NCBI RefSeq assembly: GCF_016862635.1 | Contig: NZ_BONI01000055.1 | Span: 1-64,000, forward strand | Reading direction: 5' to 3' | Origin: Catellatospora coxensis | GTDB taxonomy: Bacteria > Actinomycetota > Actinomycetes > Mycobacteriales > Micromonosporaceae | Length of the DNA stretch: 64,000 nucleotides | Shown: one piece after another, positions 25,097-34,462 of the stretch | Numbering within the stretch: the stretch's first letter is position 1 | Layout: every line of letters starts with the position of its first letter | Program-made: the position numbers and the translations under genes | Notes under the pieces: model-generated | Databases searched by the model: none | What the model was told of the DNA's origin: nothing | The model's input: only the letters and a program-made list of their open reading frames with translations

Positions 25097-26410
25097 ATGA
25101 CGCGATTCCGCAAGCTGGGCGTGGCTGTCGTGACGGCGGCACTGGCCGCCGGCACGCTGGCCGCGTGCGGTGGCGACGGCGACGGCGGCGACGGCGACGG
25201 CGGTGACGCCAAGACCCTGAAGCTCTGGCACTACGAGAGCGCGAACAGCGCGATGGGGATCGCCTGGGACAGGGCGATCCAGATCTTCAAGGACGAGCAC
25301 CCGGGCGTCGAGGTCCAGTTCGAGCGCAAGGCGTTCGAGCAGATCCAGCAGAACGCCGGCATGATCATCAACTCGTCCGAGGGTCCGGACATCATGGAGT
25401 ACAACAAGGGCAACGCCACCGCGGGCCTGCTGTCCTCCCAGGGCCTGCTGAGCGACCTGACCGAGGAGACCACCAAGCGCGGTTGGGACAAGAAGCTCAG
25501 CCCCAGCCTGCAGACCACCGCCCGTTACAGCGACAAGGGCGTGATGGGCGAGGGCAACTGGTATGGCGTGCCCAACTACGGCGAATACGTCATGGTCTAC
25601 TACAACAAGGACCTGTTCACCAAGTACGGCGTCGCGGTGCCGACCACCTACGACGAGTTCACCAAGGCGATGGACGCGTTCGTCGCCAAGGGCGTCACGC
25701 CGCTGGCCGAGGCCGGCGCCGAGTACCCGGCCGGGCAGCTGTTCTACCAGCTGGCGCTCGCCAAGGCCGACCGGAAGTTCGTCGACGACTACCAGCTCTA
25801 CAAGAACCCGGTCGACTTCAAGGCCGACCCGCTGAAGTCCGGCGCGCAGGCCTTCGCGGACTTCGTCGCCAAGGGCTACGTGGCCAAGACGTCGGCGAGC
25901 CTGAAGGCCGAGGACATGGGCACCGCGTTCATCTCCGGCAAGGCCCCGATGATCGTCTCCGGCAGCTGGTGGTACGGCCGCTTCAAGAACGAGATCAAGT
26001 TCAACTGGGACTCGTTCCTGTTCCCGGGCAACAAGTTCCACGCCGGCTCGTCGGGCAACCTGTGGGTCGTGCCCACCACCAGCAAGGCCAAGGGTCTGGC
26101 GTACGACTTCATCGACATCACCCTGCGCCCGGAGATCCAGGCGCTGATCGGCAACAACGGCGGTGTCCCCGTGGCCGCCGACGCGTCGCAGATCACCGAC
26201 CCGAAGAACCAGAAGCTGATCGAGAACTTCAACACGATCAGCCAGCAGGACGGCCTGGCCTTCTACCCCGACTGGCCGGTCCCCGGCTACTACGACGTGC
26301 TGGTCTCCGGGTTCCAGAGCCTGATCAACGGCTCGAAGACGCCCGACCAGGTGCTCGACACGATCGCCAAGCCGTACGGCGAGGGCGTCAAGGAGATCAC
26401 CGGTAAGTGA
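25097..26410 (+). CDS. ABC sugar transporter, substrate-binding lipoprotein
   Basis: A 437-residue lipid-anchored solute-binding protein of the carbohydrate uptake (CUT1) type. The signal peptide ends in the lipobox LAAC with Cys24, followed by a Gly/Asp linker. The mature protein begins TLKLWHYESANSAMGIAWDRAI and continues through GPDIMEYNKGNA, MVYYNKDLFTKYGV and GKAPMIVSGSWWYGRF, typical of this fold. CAGGAGG is seven bases before the ATG. It is the first gene of a run with two permeases and a GH31 alpha-xylosidase, which suggests a xylose-containing gluco-oligosaccharide as ligand. No ATPase gene is present, so a shared MsiK-type ATPase elsewhere is likely. Confidence 0.92.
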   Translation: MTRFRKLGVAVVTAALAAGTLAACGGDGDGGDGDGGDAKTLKLWHYESANSAMGIAWDRAIQIFKDEHPGVEVQFERKAFEQIQQNAGMIINSSEGPDIMEYNKGNATAGLLSSQGLLSDLTEETTKRGWDKKLSPSLQTTARYSDKGVMGEGNWYGVPNYGEYVMVYYNKDLFTKYGVAVPTTYDEFTKAMDAFVAKGVTPLAEAGAEYPAGQLFYQLALAKADRKFVDDYQLYKNPVDFKADPLKSGAQAFADFVAKGYVAKTSASLKAEDMGTAFISGKAPMIVSGSWWYGRFKNEIKFNWDSFLFPGNKFHAGSSGNLWVVPTTSKAKGLAYDFIDITLRPEIQALIGNNGGVPVAADASQITDPKNQKLIENFNTISQQDGLAFYPDWPVPGYYDVLVSGFQSLINGSKTPDQVLDTIAKPYGEGVKEITGK

Positions 26411-26468
26411 GACGGCGAGGGCCGGGCGCGCCTCGGTGCGCCCGGCACCCCTCCGGGAAGGATCTCCC

Positions 26469-27440
26469 ATGGCACTCACCGAGACCCCGGCCGTCCCGCG
26501 ACGGCCCGCCACCCGCCCCGAATCCGCCCGGCCGCGGCGCAAGCCCCGAGACGGCCGCGTCGGATACTGGCTCTACCTGCTGCCCGGCGCGGTTCTGTTC
26601 CTGCTCGTCATCGGCGTTCCGCTGGGCGGCACCCTGTACCTGTCGCTGACCAAGTGGTCCGGCGTCGGCGACCCGACCTTCATCGGCTTCGACAACTACA
26701 CGCGCCTGTTCCAGGACGAGGTGTTCTGGACGTCGTTCAAGAACACCGTCGCGATGATCGTCGCGATGGTCGTCGTGCCGACACTGCTCGGGCTGCTGCT
26801 GGCCGCGGTGCTGTTCGACGTCATCGGCCGCCGGTTCCGGCCGCGGACCGCCGCCGCCCTGCGCGCCGCGTTCTACCTGCCGCAGGTGCTGCCCGTCGTG
26901 GTCGCCGGCATCGTGTGGGGCTGGATCCTGCGCCCCGACGGCGCGTTCAACAGCCTGCTCGACGTCATCGGGCTCGGCGCGCTGCGCCACGACTGGCTCG
27001 GCGACCCGGACACCGCCCTGCCCACCGTCATGGCGGTCATGATCTGGGTGCAGATCGGCTACCCGATCGTGGTGTTCATGGCCGCGCTGCAGCGCGTCGA
27101 CCCCGAACTGTACGAGGCCGCCGAGGTCGACGGCGCCAACTGGTGGCACCGCTTCCGGTCCATCACCCTGCCGCAGATCCGCCCGGAGACCTTCGTGGTC
27201 GCCCTGACCTGCACCATCGCCGCGCTGAAGGTGTTCGGTCCGGTGTTCGCGCTGACCCGCGGCGGCCCCGAGAACGCGACCAACGTGCCCTCGTACTTCG
27301 CGTACTACACGTTCTTCAAGAAGCTCCAGGTCGGCTACGGCTCCGCGATCTCCACCGTGCTCACCCTGATCATCATCGTGGTGGCCGCGCTGTTCATCTG
27401 GCTGCAGTACCGCGGCGAGCGCCAGAACCGGGAGGTCTGA
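26469..27440 (+). CDS. ABC sugar transporter permease 1 (MalF-type)
   Basis: A 323-residue inner-membrane permease with six core helices after a 35-residue Pro/Arg-rich cytoplasmic start. The EAA loop for ATPase docking reads ELYEAAEVDGANWWHRF, followed by ITLPQIRPE. GGAAGGA precedes the ATG. The stop is one base before the ATG of the second permease, so the pair is translationally coupled. It imports the sugar delivered by the preceding lipoprotein. Confidence 0.92.
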   Translation: MALTETPAVPRRPATRPESARPRRKPRDGRVGYWLYLLPGAVLFLLVIGVPLGGTLYLSLTKWSGVGDPTFIGFDNYTRLFQDEVFWTSFKNTVAMIVAMVVVPTLLGLLLAAVLFDVIGRRFRPRTAAALRAAFYLPQVLPVVVAGIVWGWILRPDGAFNSLLDVIGLGALRHDWLGDPDTALPTVMAVMIWVQIGYPIVVFMAALQRVDPELYEAAEVDGANWWHRFRSITLPQIRPETFVVALTCTIAALKVFGPVFALTRGGPENATNVPSYFAYYTFFKKLQVGYGSAISTVLTLIIIVVAALFIWLQYRGERQNREV

Positions 27441-27441
27441 C

Positions 27442-28320
27442 ATGGCCGTCACGCTGGTAACGGACCGGGCCCCGCGCCGCAAGGTCGGCGACCGCCACCA
27501 CCGCGGCGCGAGCCGCTGGATCGTGCTCGCCCTGGTCACCCTGGCCGCCCTGGCCATGCTGGTGCCGTTCGTGTTCATGCTGCTCAACGCGTTCAAGTCG
27601 CCCGGCGACTACTCGTCGTCCGGTCCGCTGAGCTGGCCGAGCGAGTTCTACACCAAGGGACTCACGACCTACTGGACCGAGGTCGACTTCCCGCTGAAGT
27701 TCTGGAACTCCCTGCTCATCTCCGGCTCGGTCGCGGTGCTCGCGGTGGCGGTGTCGCTGTTCAACGCGTACGCGCTGGGCATCGGCAAGGTCAAGGGACG
27801 GCTCTGGATCGTCGGGCTGTTCCTGCTGGCCAACATGATGCCGCAGGAGGCGCTGATCTACCCGCTGTACTACGCGGCCAAGCAGATCGGCCTCTACAAC
27901 ACCCAGCTCTCGGTGATCATCATCTTCACGGTCGTCCAGAGCGCGTTCGGCACCTACCTGCTCGCCTCCGTCCTCGGCACCTTCCCCCGCTCCGTGCTCG
28001 AAGCCGCGGCGCTGGACGGCGCGGGCAAGTGGACGGTGCTGCGGCGGGTCGTGTTCCCCAACGTGCGGCCGACCCTCGCGGTGCTGCTGATCTTCTTCTT
28101 CATCTGGACCTGGAACGAGTTCCTGATCCCGCTGGTCATGCTCATCGACAACAGCACGCAGACCATCCCGGTCGCGCTGGCCTCGTTGCAGGGCGACCGG
28201 CTGATGGACGCCCCGACCACCAACGCGGGCGCGCTGATCAGCCTGGTGCCGGCAGTCCTCTTCTTCATCATCTTCCAGCGCACCCTTTCGCGCGGCATCA
28301 CAGCAGGAGCCGAGAAGTGA
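27442..28320 (+). CDS. ABC sugar transporter permease 2 (MalG-type)
   Basis: A 292-residue permease with six helices. The EAA loop reads VLEAAALDGAGKWTVLRRV, followed by FPNVRPTLAVL. It pairs with the preceding permease to form the channel. Its stop TGA overlaps the GTG start of the GH31 gene (GTGA), so transport and hydrolysis of the sugar are tightly coupled. Confidence 0.92.
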   Translation: MAVTLVTDRAPRRKVGDRHHRGASRWIVLALVTLAALAMLVPFVFMLLNAFKSPGDYSSSGPLSWPSEFYTKGLTTYWTEVDFPLKFWNSLLISGSVAVLAVAVSLFNAYALGIGKVKGRLWIVGLFLLANMMPQEALIYPLYYAAKQIGLYNTQLSVIIIFTVVQSAFGTYLLASVLGTFPRSVLEAAALDGAGKWTVLRRVVFPNVRPTLAVLLIFFFIWTWNEFLIPLVMLIDNSTQTIPVALASLQGDRLMDAPTTNAGALISLVPAVLFFIIFQRTLSRGITAGAEK

Positions 28321-30539
28321 AGTTCACCGACGGATACTGGCAGCTGCGACCCGGGGTCAGCGTGCTGCGCCCCGGCACGGTCGAGTCGGTCGAACTCGAC
28401 GAGCGCGGGTTCACCGTCTACGCCCCCACCGGCCAGATCGCCAAACGCGGCGACACCCTCAACCGGCCGATGGTCACGGTGCGGTTCTTCTCACCCGCCG
28501 ACGGCGTCGTCGGCGTCACCATCGCCCACCACCTCGGCGGCCTGCCCAAGACGCCCCGGTTCGCGCTGGCCGCAGGCGACGACCACCCGGTCACCGTCGA
28601 CGTCACCGGCCTGTCCGCCACGCTCACCACCGGTGCGCTGACCGCCCGGGTCGCGCTGGTCGACGGGTGGCGGGTCGACTTCCTGCACGGCGACCGGGTC
28701 CTCACCTCGTCGACCGAGCGCAGCATCGGCCTGGTCACCGACCCCGAGGGCCGCGCGCACGTGCACGACCGGCTCGGCCTCGGCGTCGGCGAGACCGTCT
28801 ACGGGCTGGGGGAGCGGTTCGGCGCGTTCGTCAAGAACGGCCAGACCGTCGACATCTGGAACGCCGACGGCGGCACCGCCAGCGAGCAGGCGTACAAGAA
28901 CGTCCCGTTCTACCTCAGCAGCGCCGGCTACGGCGTGTTCGTCGACCACCCGGAGCACGTCTCGTTCGAGATCGGGTCGGAGGTGGTGTCGCAGGCCCAG
29001 TTCAGCGTCGAGGGCCAGACCCTGACCTACTACCTCGTCGACGGCCCCACCCCCAAAGACGTGCTGCGCCGCTACACCGCGCTGACCGGCCGCCCGGCCA
29101 AGGTCCCCGCCTGGTCCTACGGGCTCTGGCTGTCGACGTCGTTCACCACGTCGTACGACGAGAAGACCGTCACCGAGTTCATCGACGGGATGGCCGAGCG
29201 GGACCTGCCCCTGTCGGTGTTCCACTTCGACTGCTTCTGGATGCGGCAGTTCCACTGGGTCGACTTCATCTGGGACCCGGCGACCTTCCCCGACCCGGAG
29301 GGCATGCTGCGCCGGCTGCACGAGCGCGGCCTGAAGGTGTGCGTCTGGATCAACCCGTACATCGCGCAGCGCTCCTACCTGTTCGAGGAAGGCCGCGCCA
29401 ACGGCTACCTGGTCCGCCGGCCGGACGGCTCGGTCTGGCAGTGGGACAAGTGGCAGGCCGGCATGGCGCTGGTCGACTTCACCAACCCCGACGCGCTCGC
29501 CTGGTACACCGGCAAGCTCAAGACCCTGCTCGACATGGGCGTGGACAGCTTCAAGACCGACTTCGGCGAGCGCATCCCGACCGACGTGGTCTGGCACGAC
29601 GGCTCCGACCCGCAGCGGATGCACAACTACTACGCCCACCTGTACAACAAGGCGGTCTTCGAGCTGCTCGAAACCGAGCGCGGCGAGGGCGAGGCAGTGC
29701 TCTTCGCCCGGTCGGCCACCGCCGGTGGCCAGCAGCTGCCGGTGCACTGGGGCGGCGACTGCGAGTCGACGTTCACCGCGATGGCCGAGTCGCTGCGCGG
29801 CGGGCTGTCGCTGGCGGCGTCCGGGTTCGGCTACTGGAGCCACGACATCGGCGGCTTCGAGGGCACCCCGGACGCCGCGGTGTTCAAGCGGTGGATCGCC
29901 TTCGGGCTGCTGTCGTCGCACTCGCGGCTGCACGGGTCCGGCTCGTACCGGGTCCCGTGGGCGTTCGACAGCGAGGCCGTGGACGTGCTGCGGCACTTCA
30001 CCAAGCTCAAGCTGAGCCTCATGCCGTACCTGGCCTCGGTCGCCGAGCAGGCCCACCGCGAGGGCCTGCCGATGATGCGCCCGATGGTGCTGGAGTTCCC
30101 CGACGACCCGACCGCGGCCTACCTGGACCGGCAGTACATGCTCGGACCCGACGTCCTGGTGGCGCCGGTGATGAGCGCCGACGGCGAGGTGACGTTCTAC
30201 GTGCCGGCCGGCGCCTGGACCCACCTGGTGACCGGTGCACAGCTCACCGGGCCGGCCTGGGTGACCGAGAAGCACGAGTTCGACAGCGTGCCCGTGCTCG
30301 CGCGGCCCGGCGCGGTGATCGCGTTCGGTGAGCGCGACGACCGGCCGGACTACGAGTGGGCCGACGGGGTGCGGCTGCGGCTGTACGCCCCGGCGGAGGG
30401 TCAGCGCACCCGGGTGCGGGTCCCGTCGCCCGGCGGCGGGCCCGGCGCCGAGTTCGACGTGCGCTTCGACGGTGGACAGGTCACCGCGGAGCTGGTCGCG
30501 GGATCGTCTGCGGGCTACCGGTGCGAGGTGGGGCCGTGA
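28317..30539 (+). CDS. yicI: GH31 alpha-xylosidase (YicI-like)
   Basis: A 740-residue cytoplasmic glycosidase that removes alpha-linked xylose from the non-reducing end of xyloglucan oligosaccharides such as isoprimeverose. The nucleophile is Asp415 in SFKTDFGERIPTDVVWHDG; YicI has the same motif at almost the same position. FARSATAGGQQLPVHWGGD and FGYWSHDIGGFEGTPD follow as in YicI. No signal peptide is present, in line with intracellular processing after ABC import. It starts with GTG, overlapping the permease stop by four bases, with AGGAG upstream. Specificity for xylose over glucose is inferred from similarity of these motifs. Confidence 0.9.
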   Translation: MKFTDGYWQLRPGVSVLRPGTVESVELDERGFTVYAPTGQIAKRGDTLNRPMVTVRFFSPADGVVGVTIAHHLGGLPKTPRFALAAGDDHPVTVDVTGLSATLTTGALTARVALVDGWRVDFLHGDRVLTSSTERSIGLVTDPEGRAHVHDRLGLGVGETVYGLGERFGAFVKNGQTVDIWNADGGTASEQAYKNVPFYLSSAGYGVFVDHPEHVSFEIGSEVVSQAQFSVEGQTLTYYLVDGPTPKDVLRRYTALTGRPAKVPAWSYGLWLSTSFTTSYDEKTVTEFIDGMAERDLPLSVFHFDCFWMRQFHWVDFIWDPATFPDPEGMLRRLHERGLKVCVWINPYIAQRSYLFEEGRANGYLVRRPDGSVWQWDKWQAGMALVDFTNPDALAWYTGKLKTLLDMGVDSFKTDFGERIPTDVVWHDGSDPQRMHNYYAHLYNKAVFELLETERGEGEAVLFARSATAGGQQLPVHWGGDCESTFTAMAESLRGGLSLAASGFGYWSHDIGGFEGTPDAAVFKRWIAFGLLSSHSRLHGSGSYRVPWAFDSEAVDVLRHFTKLKLSLMPYLASVAEQAHREGLPMMRPMVLEFPDDPTAAYLDRQYMLGPDVLVAPVMSADGEVTFYVPAGAWTHLVTGAQLTGPAWVTEKHEFDSVPVLARPGAVIAFGERDDRPDYEWADGVRLRLYAPAEGQRTRVRVPSPGGGPGAEFDVRFDGGQVTAELVAGSSAGYRCEVGP

Positions 30540-30581
30540 CGGAGCATGTGTTCTCGGATGGCACGGCGACACCGGCGACGT

Positions 30582-30597
30582 GACCCGCGCTCGGGTC
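30582..30597. terminator. Weak hairpin between GH31 and MMPL genes
   Basis: GACCCG-CGCT-CGGGTC, a six-base stem in the 80-base gap between convergent genes. It is short, so only a candidate. Confidence 0.35.
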
Positions 30598-30620
30598 GGG
30601 CTTCACCCGCTTGAGCGCGT

Positions 30621-32918
30621 TCACACTCCGATCAGTTCCCGCTCAGGCGCCGGCTCGGCGCTCGCGGCGCACCGGCAACCGCATCCGCAGCAGGCGGCGG
30701 GCTCCCCGGCCGGCACGGTCGGGAGCTGCTCGCGGGGCGGTGCCTGCGTGGCCGGCTGTGCACCGGCCAGGCGGTGGGCGAGCTGCTCGCCTTCGACGTC
30801 GATGTTCGGCAGGAGCCGGTCGAGCCAGGCGGGCAGCCACCACGCGGCCTTGCCCAGCAGCGACATGACGGCGGGCACGATCGTCATGCGGACCAGGAAC
30901 GCGTCGACGGCGACGCCGACGGCCAGGGCGAAGCCCAGCGATTTGACGATGGTGTCGTCGGTGAGGATGAACCCGGCGAACACCGAGATCATGATGAGGG
31001 CGGCGGCCGTGACGACGCGGGCGCCGTGGCGGGTGCCGGTGACGATCGCCTCGTCGGGGGTGGCGCCGTGGACGTACTCCTCGCGGGTGCGGGTGACGAG
31101 GAAGACCTCGTAGTCCATGGCGAGGCCGAACAGCACGCCGATGAGGAAGATCGGCATGACGCTGATGATCGGCCCGGTGGACTCGACGCCGAACAGGTCG
31201 GCCAGCCAGCCCCATTGGAACACCGCCACCAGGGCTCCGAACGCGGCCGCGACGCTGATGAGGAATCCGAGGGTCGCCTTCAGGGGCACCAGCACGCTCC
31301 GGAAAACGAGCATGAGCAGCACGAACGCCAGTCCGACGACGATCGCGAGGTAGGGGCCGAGGGCTGCGGTGAGTTTGTCGGACACGTCGATGTTGAGGGC
31401 GGTGGCACCGGTGACGGACAGGTCCGCGCCGGTGGACGCGGCGATGGCGGGGGAGTGGGCGCGGATCGCGGCGACGAGGTCCTTGGTCGCTTTCGTGCCG
31501 GGTCCGCTCTGCGGGATGACGGTGAGCATGGCCGTGTCGCGGGCGGGGTTGATCGTCGGTGGGGTGACGATGACGACGTCGGGCAGCTTCGATACGGCTT
31601 GCTGCGCTTGTCCGGCGGCGGTGCCGACGTCGCCGAGGTTGTCTTCGACGACCAGCAGCAGCGGTCCGTTGAACCCTGCGCCGAAGCCGGCGCTGAGCTG
31701 GTCGTATGCGCGGCGTTGGGTCGAGTCGGCGGCGGCGGTGCTGTCGTCGGGCAGGGCGAGGTTCAGGTCGAGGGCCGGGATCGCCATGACCCCCGCCAGG
31801 CCCAGTGCGATGAGCAGGGCCGGGACGCGGTGGCGGAGCACGCCGCGGGCCCAGCGTCCGCCCATGGGCATCGTGTCGGGGGAGCGGTGCAGGCCGATGC
31901 CCTTGCGGTGGTCCTTGGTGAGGATCCTGGCTCCGGCGAAGCCGAGCAGCGCCGGCACCAGGCTGAGGGTGATCGCGACGGCGATCGCCACCGTGCCCGC
32001 GGCGGCCACGCCCATCGCGGTGAGGAACGGGATGCCGGTCACCGACAGGGCGACCAGGGCGATGATCACGGTGAGGCCGGCGAACACGACCGCCGACCCG
32101 GCGGTGCCGACGGCACGTCCGGCGGCCTGTTCGGGGTCGTGGCCGTCGGCGAGCTCGTGGCGGAACCGGGAGACGACGAACAGGGCGTAGTCGATGGCCA
32201 CGGCCAGGCCGAGCATGGTCGCCAGGGCGGAGGTCGAGGTCGACAGGTCGAAGAAGCCGGTGGCGATCTGGATGCCGGCCATGCCGAAGCCGACGCCCAG
32301 CAGCGCGGTCAGCAGCGGAAGGCCGGCGGCGACGAGCGAACTGAACGTGATGAGCAGGATGAACGCGGCGACGGCGATGCCGATGGCTTCGGCGGCGCCG
32401 CCCTCGGACTGCTGCTGGGTCGCTGTGCCGCCGAACTCGACCCCGATGCCGGCCTGCTCGGCGGTGCGTCCGGCGGCGTACAGGGCCTGCCGGTCGGCGT
32501 CGGTCAGGTCGCCGGGGGCCACCGAGTAGGTCACCGGGGCGAACGCGGTGCGCTGGTCGCGGGAGACGGTCTGGCTCTGGAACGGGTCGCCGACCTGTAC
32601 GACGTGGGGCGCGGCCCGCAGCGCCGACACCGCCTCGCCGATCGCAGCCAGCTGGGCCGGGCCGGTCAGCGGCGCGTCGTCGCGGGCGGTGAACACGACC
32701 TGGGCGGCCGCGTCGTCGGCGCCGACGCCCAGCTTGTCCCGCAGCACGGACAGGGCCTGCGAGGACTCGGTGCCGGGGATGCTGAAGGCGTTGCTGGTGG
32801 GCCCGGACAGGGTCGCCGCGCCGAAGCCCATGGCGGCGAGCAGCACCAGCCACAGGGCGGTGACCAGGCCGCGGCGGCGGAAGGAGAACCGGCCCAGCCG
32901 GTAGAGCAGCGTTGCCAT
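30621..32918 (-). CDS. MMPL-family transporter with Cys-rich tail
   Basis: A 765-residue RND-type exporter of the MMPL group. Two repeats of an exported loop plus membrane bundle are visible. Sterol-sensing-like helices contain GLAVAIDYALFVVSRFRHEL in the first half and GLAMDYEVFLVTRTREEYV in the second. These Asp-Tyr pairs carry the proton-relay residues of the family. Such proteins move lipids or hydrophobic drugs. The C-terminus is odd: after LPTVPAGEPA it reads CCGCGCRC, five cysteines in eight residues, then a short tail. AAGGAA precedes the ATG. It is divergent from a TetR gene that probably controls it. Confidence 0.88.
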   Translation of the reverse strand: MATLLYRLGRFSFRRRGLVTALWLVLLAAMGFGAATLSGPTSNAFSIPGTESSQALSVLRDKLGVGADDAAAQVVFTARDDAPLTGPAQLAAIGEAVSALRAAPHVVQVGDPFQSQTVSRDQRTAFAPVTYSVAPGDLTDADRQALYAAGRTAEQAGIGVEFGGTATQQQSEGGAAEAIGIAVAAFILLITFSSLVAAGLPLLTALLGVGFGMAGIQIATGFFDLSTSTSALATMLGLAVAIDYALFVVSRFRHELADGHDPEQAAGRAVGTAGSAVVFAGLTVIIALVALSVTGIPFLTAMGVAAAGTVAIAVAITLSLVPALLGFAGARILTKDHRKGIGLHRSPDTMPMGGRWARGVLRHRVPALLIALGLAGVMAIPALDLNLALPDDSTAAADSTQRRAYDQLSAGFGAGFNGPLLLVVEDNLGDVGTAAGQAQQAVSKLPDVVIVTPPTINPARDTAMLTVIPQSGPGTKATKDLVAAIRAHSPAIAASTGADLSVTGATALNIDVSDKLTAALGPYLAIVVGLAFVLLMLVFRSVLVPLKATLGFLISVAAAFGALVAVFQWGWLADLFGVESTGPIISVMPIFLIGVLFGLAMDYEVFLVTRTREEYVHGATPDEAIVTGTRHGARVVTAAALIMISVFAGFILTDDTIVKSLGFALAVGVAVDAFLVRMTIVPAVMSLLGKAAWWLPAWLDRLLPNIDVEGEQLAHRLAGAQPATQAPPREQLPTVPAGEPAACCGCGCRCAASAEPAPERELIGV

Positions 32919-32998
32919 GATCAGTTCCTTGCGCGCGTTGCAGCGGGCGGCAGCGGGGGTGCGCCGACCGGTTGACCAGGAACGATAGAAGCTGACTA

Positions 32999-33010
32999 AG
33001 CCGACCGGCT
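32999..33010. promoter_or_regulatory. Candidate TetR operator between MMPL and tetR
   Basis: AGCCG-AC-CGGCT, a 12-base palindrome flanked by TAA-rich sequence, in the divergent gap. Confidence 0.5.
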
Positions 33011-33133
33011 AAGATTTGCTTAGCTGAGAGGTGTATGCCACATTCTCGTGTCGGCTGGCCGTCGACGTCGCATACTCGCAGCTCAAGGCCCAGCGGCGGC
33101 CGTCAGCCGAGATCCGAGGAGGCCGATCCCCTG

Positions 33134-33694
33134 ATGAGTGCTGCGCCGCGCCGCCGACGTACCGGCCGCGACCAGCTACTGGCCGTCGCGCTTGAGCTGT
33201 TCGCCCGTGACGGTATCCAGGCGACCTCGCTGCAGGGCATCGCCGACGAGGCGGGGGTCACCAAGGCCGGGCTCTACTACCACTACAAGACCAAGGACGA
33301 GATCGTCCTGGACGTGCTCAAGCCGCTGCTGGACGCGCTGCCGGCCGTGACGCGCCGGGCCGAGGCGCATCGCACCCGGATCGCGCGCGTCGACGAGGTC
33401 CTCGGCGGGCTGATCGAGATCGCGCTGTACGAGCACTCCGGCTTCGCCGTGCTGATGCAGGACCCCTACCTCACCCGGCTGCTCAGCGAGCAGGCGTCCA
33501 TGCGCCAGTGGTGGGACGACACCACCGCGCTGATTCTGGGATCCGACCCGGATCCGCAGATCCGGATCGGCCTGGTCATGTTCATCAATGGTCTGGCCGG
33601 AGCCAGCCGCGACCCGGCGATGGCACATCTGGACGACCGCGATCGCCGCCAGTCGCTGCTCGAATGCGGACGGCGCCTGTTGCGGCAGGACTGA
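33134..33694 (+). CDS. TetR-family regulator (partner of MMPL)
   Basis: A 186-residue repressor: LLAVALELFARDGIQATSLQGIADEAGVTKAGLYYHYKTKDEI is the classic TetR HTH (about residues 12-55). A helical ligand domain with KstR-like length follows. GAGGAGG lies nine bases before the ATG at 33134. It is divergent from the MMPL exporter, with a palindrome between, and its stop is only eight bases from the stop of a second, convergent TetR gene. Confidence 0.9.
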   Translation: MSAAPRRRRTGRDQLLAVALELFARDGIQATSLQGIADEAGVTKAGLYYHYKTKDEIVLDVLKPLLDALPAVTRRAEAHRTRIARVDEVLGGLIEIALYEHSGFAVLMQDPYLTRLLSEQASMRQWWDDTTALILGSDPDPQIRIGLVMFINGLAGASRDPAMAHLDDRDRRQSLLECGRRLLRQD

Positions 33695-33702
33695 CGCCGG
33701 CG

Positions 33703-34341
33703 CTACGGGCGGCCGTCGCCTTCGATGTCGTCCTGGCGGCGTGGTCCGTTGTGCAGCACGCCGTGGACGAGGTCGCGCAGCGGTTCTATGAGGTCCTGTT
33801 CGGTCGCGCGGGTGAGGGGCTGCAGGCCGGAGGCGCGGAGCAGGGTGGTGCCGATGGCGGCGGCGAGGACAAGCTGGGCACGCAGCATGAGCTGGTCGGG
33901 GTCGGGCAGGTCGGGCTGCCGGCCCGCGGTGGCGGCGAGCCGCTCGGCGAAGCGGCGCAGGACGTCCAGCCGCATCTGCTCGGTGCGTTCGTCGCCGGAG
34001 GAGCGCAGCAGCAGGAGCAGCACCTGGTTCGGTCCGCCCTCGGCAGTGGTGCCGGCGACCTGGTGCGCGATGGCGGTCGGCACATCGCTGCGCGGCACGT
34101 CGCCCGCGGCGCGGGCCAGTTCGTCGACGGCGTATCCGAGGCAGGCCTCGAACAGGCCCTCCTTGGAGTCGAAGTAGCGGTTGATCAGGGCGACGTTGAC
34201 GCCTGCCTCGTCGGCGATGTCGCGGACGGTGGTGGCGGCGTACCCGTCGCGGGCGAAGCGGCGCCGTGCCACCTCCAGCAGCAGCCCGCGTGTCCTGGCC
34301 GCGTCCCGGCGCCGCTGGCCGGTGTCGCTGTCGGTGCCCAT
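33703..34341 (-). CDS. TetR-family regulator (partner of DHA2 exporter)
   Basis: A 212-residue repressor with HTH LLLEVARRRFARDGYAATTVRDIADEAGVNVALINRYFDSKEGLF. A C-terminal ligand domain follows, with LMLRAQLVLAAAIGTTLLRA. I chose the ATG at 34341 because AGGAGG is nine bases upstream; the ATG at 34347 would be too close to it. It is divergent from a 14-helix exporter, and the shared gap has two copies of a 16-base palindromic box 45 bases apart. Confidence 0.9.
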   Translation of the reverse strand: MGTDSDTGQRRRDAARTRGLLLEVARRRFARDGYAATTVRDIADEAGVNVALINRYFDSKEGLFEACLGYAVDELARAAGDVPRSDVPTAIAHQVAGTTAEGGPNQVLLLLLRSSGDERTEQMRLDVLRRFAERLAATAGRQPDLPDPDQLMLRAQLVLAAAIGTTLLRASGLQPLTRATEQDLIEPLRDLVHGVLHNGPRRQDDIEGDGRP

Positions 34342-34387
34342 GGTCATCCGCCTCCTCGCGACCAGGGTAGCTGCTGCCCGATGTGAT

Positions 34388-34403
34388 GTAAACAACTGTT
34401 GAC
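34388..34403. promoter_or_regulatory. TetR-type operator copy 1
   Basis: GTAAACAACTGTTGAC, an imperfect palindrome close to the tetR start; same box as at 34433. Confidence 0.7.
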
Positions 34404-34432
34404 TTGGCTTCCGTGACGCGGCTAGCTTCCAA

Positions 34433-34448
34433 GTAATCAATTGTTTAC
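34433..34448. promoter_or_regulatory. TetR-type operator copy 2
   Basis: GTAATCAATTGTTTAC, palindromic except for one pair, 14 bases before the exporter ATG. Centre-to-centre distance to copy 1 is 45 bases. Confidence 0.75.
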
Positions 34449-34462
34449 TTCGGTGGGATCCC

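Noticed and set aside
24587-26542. A 651-codon minus-strand ORF opposite the binding-protein gene
   Set aside because: Shadow of the lipoprotein gene, Val/Gly/Asp-rich without domains.
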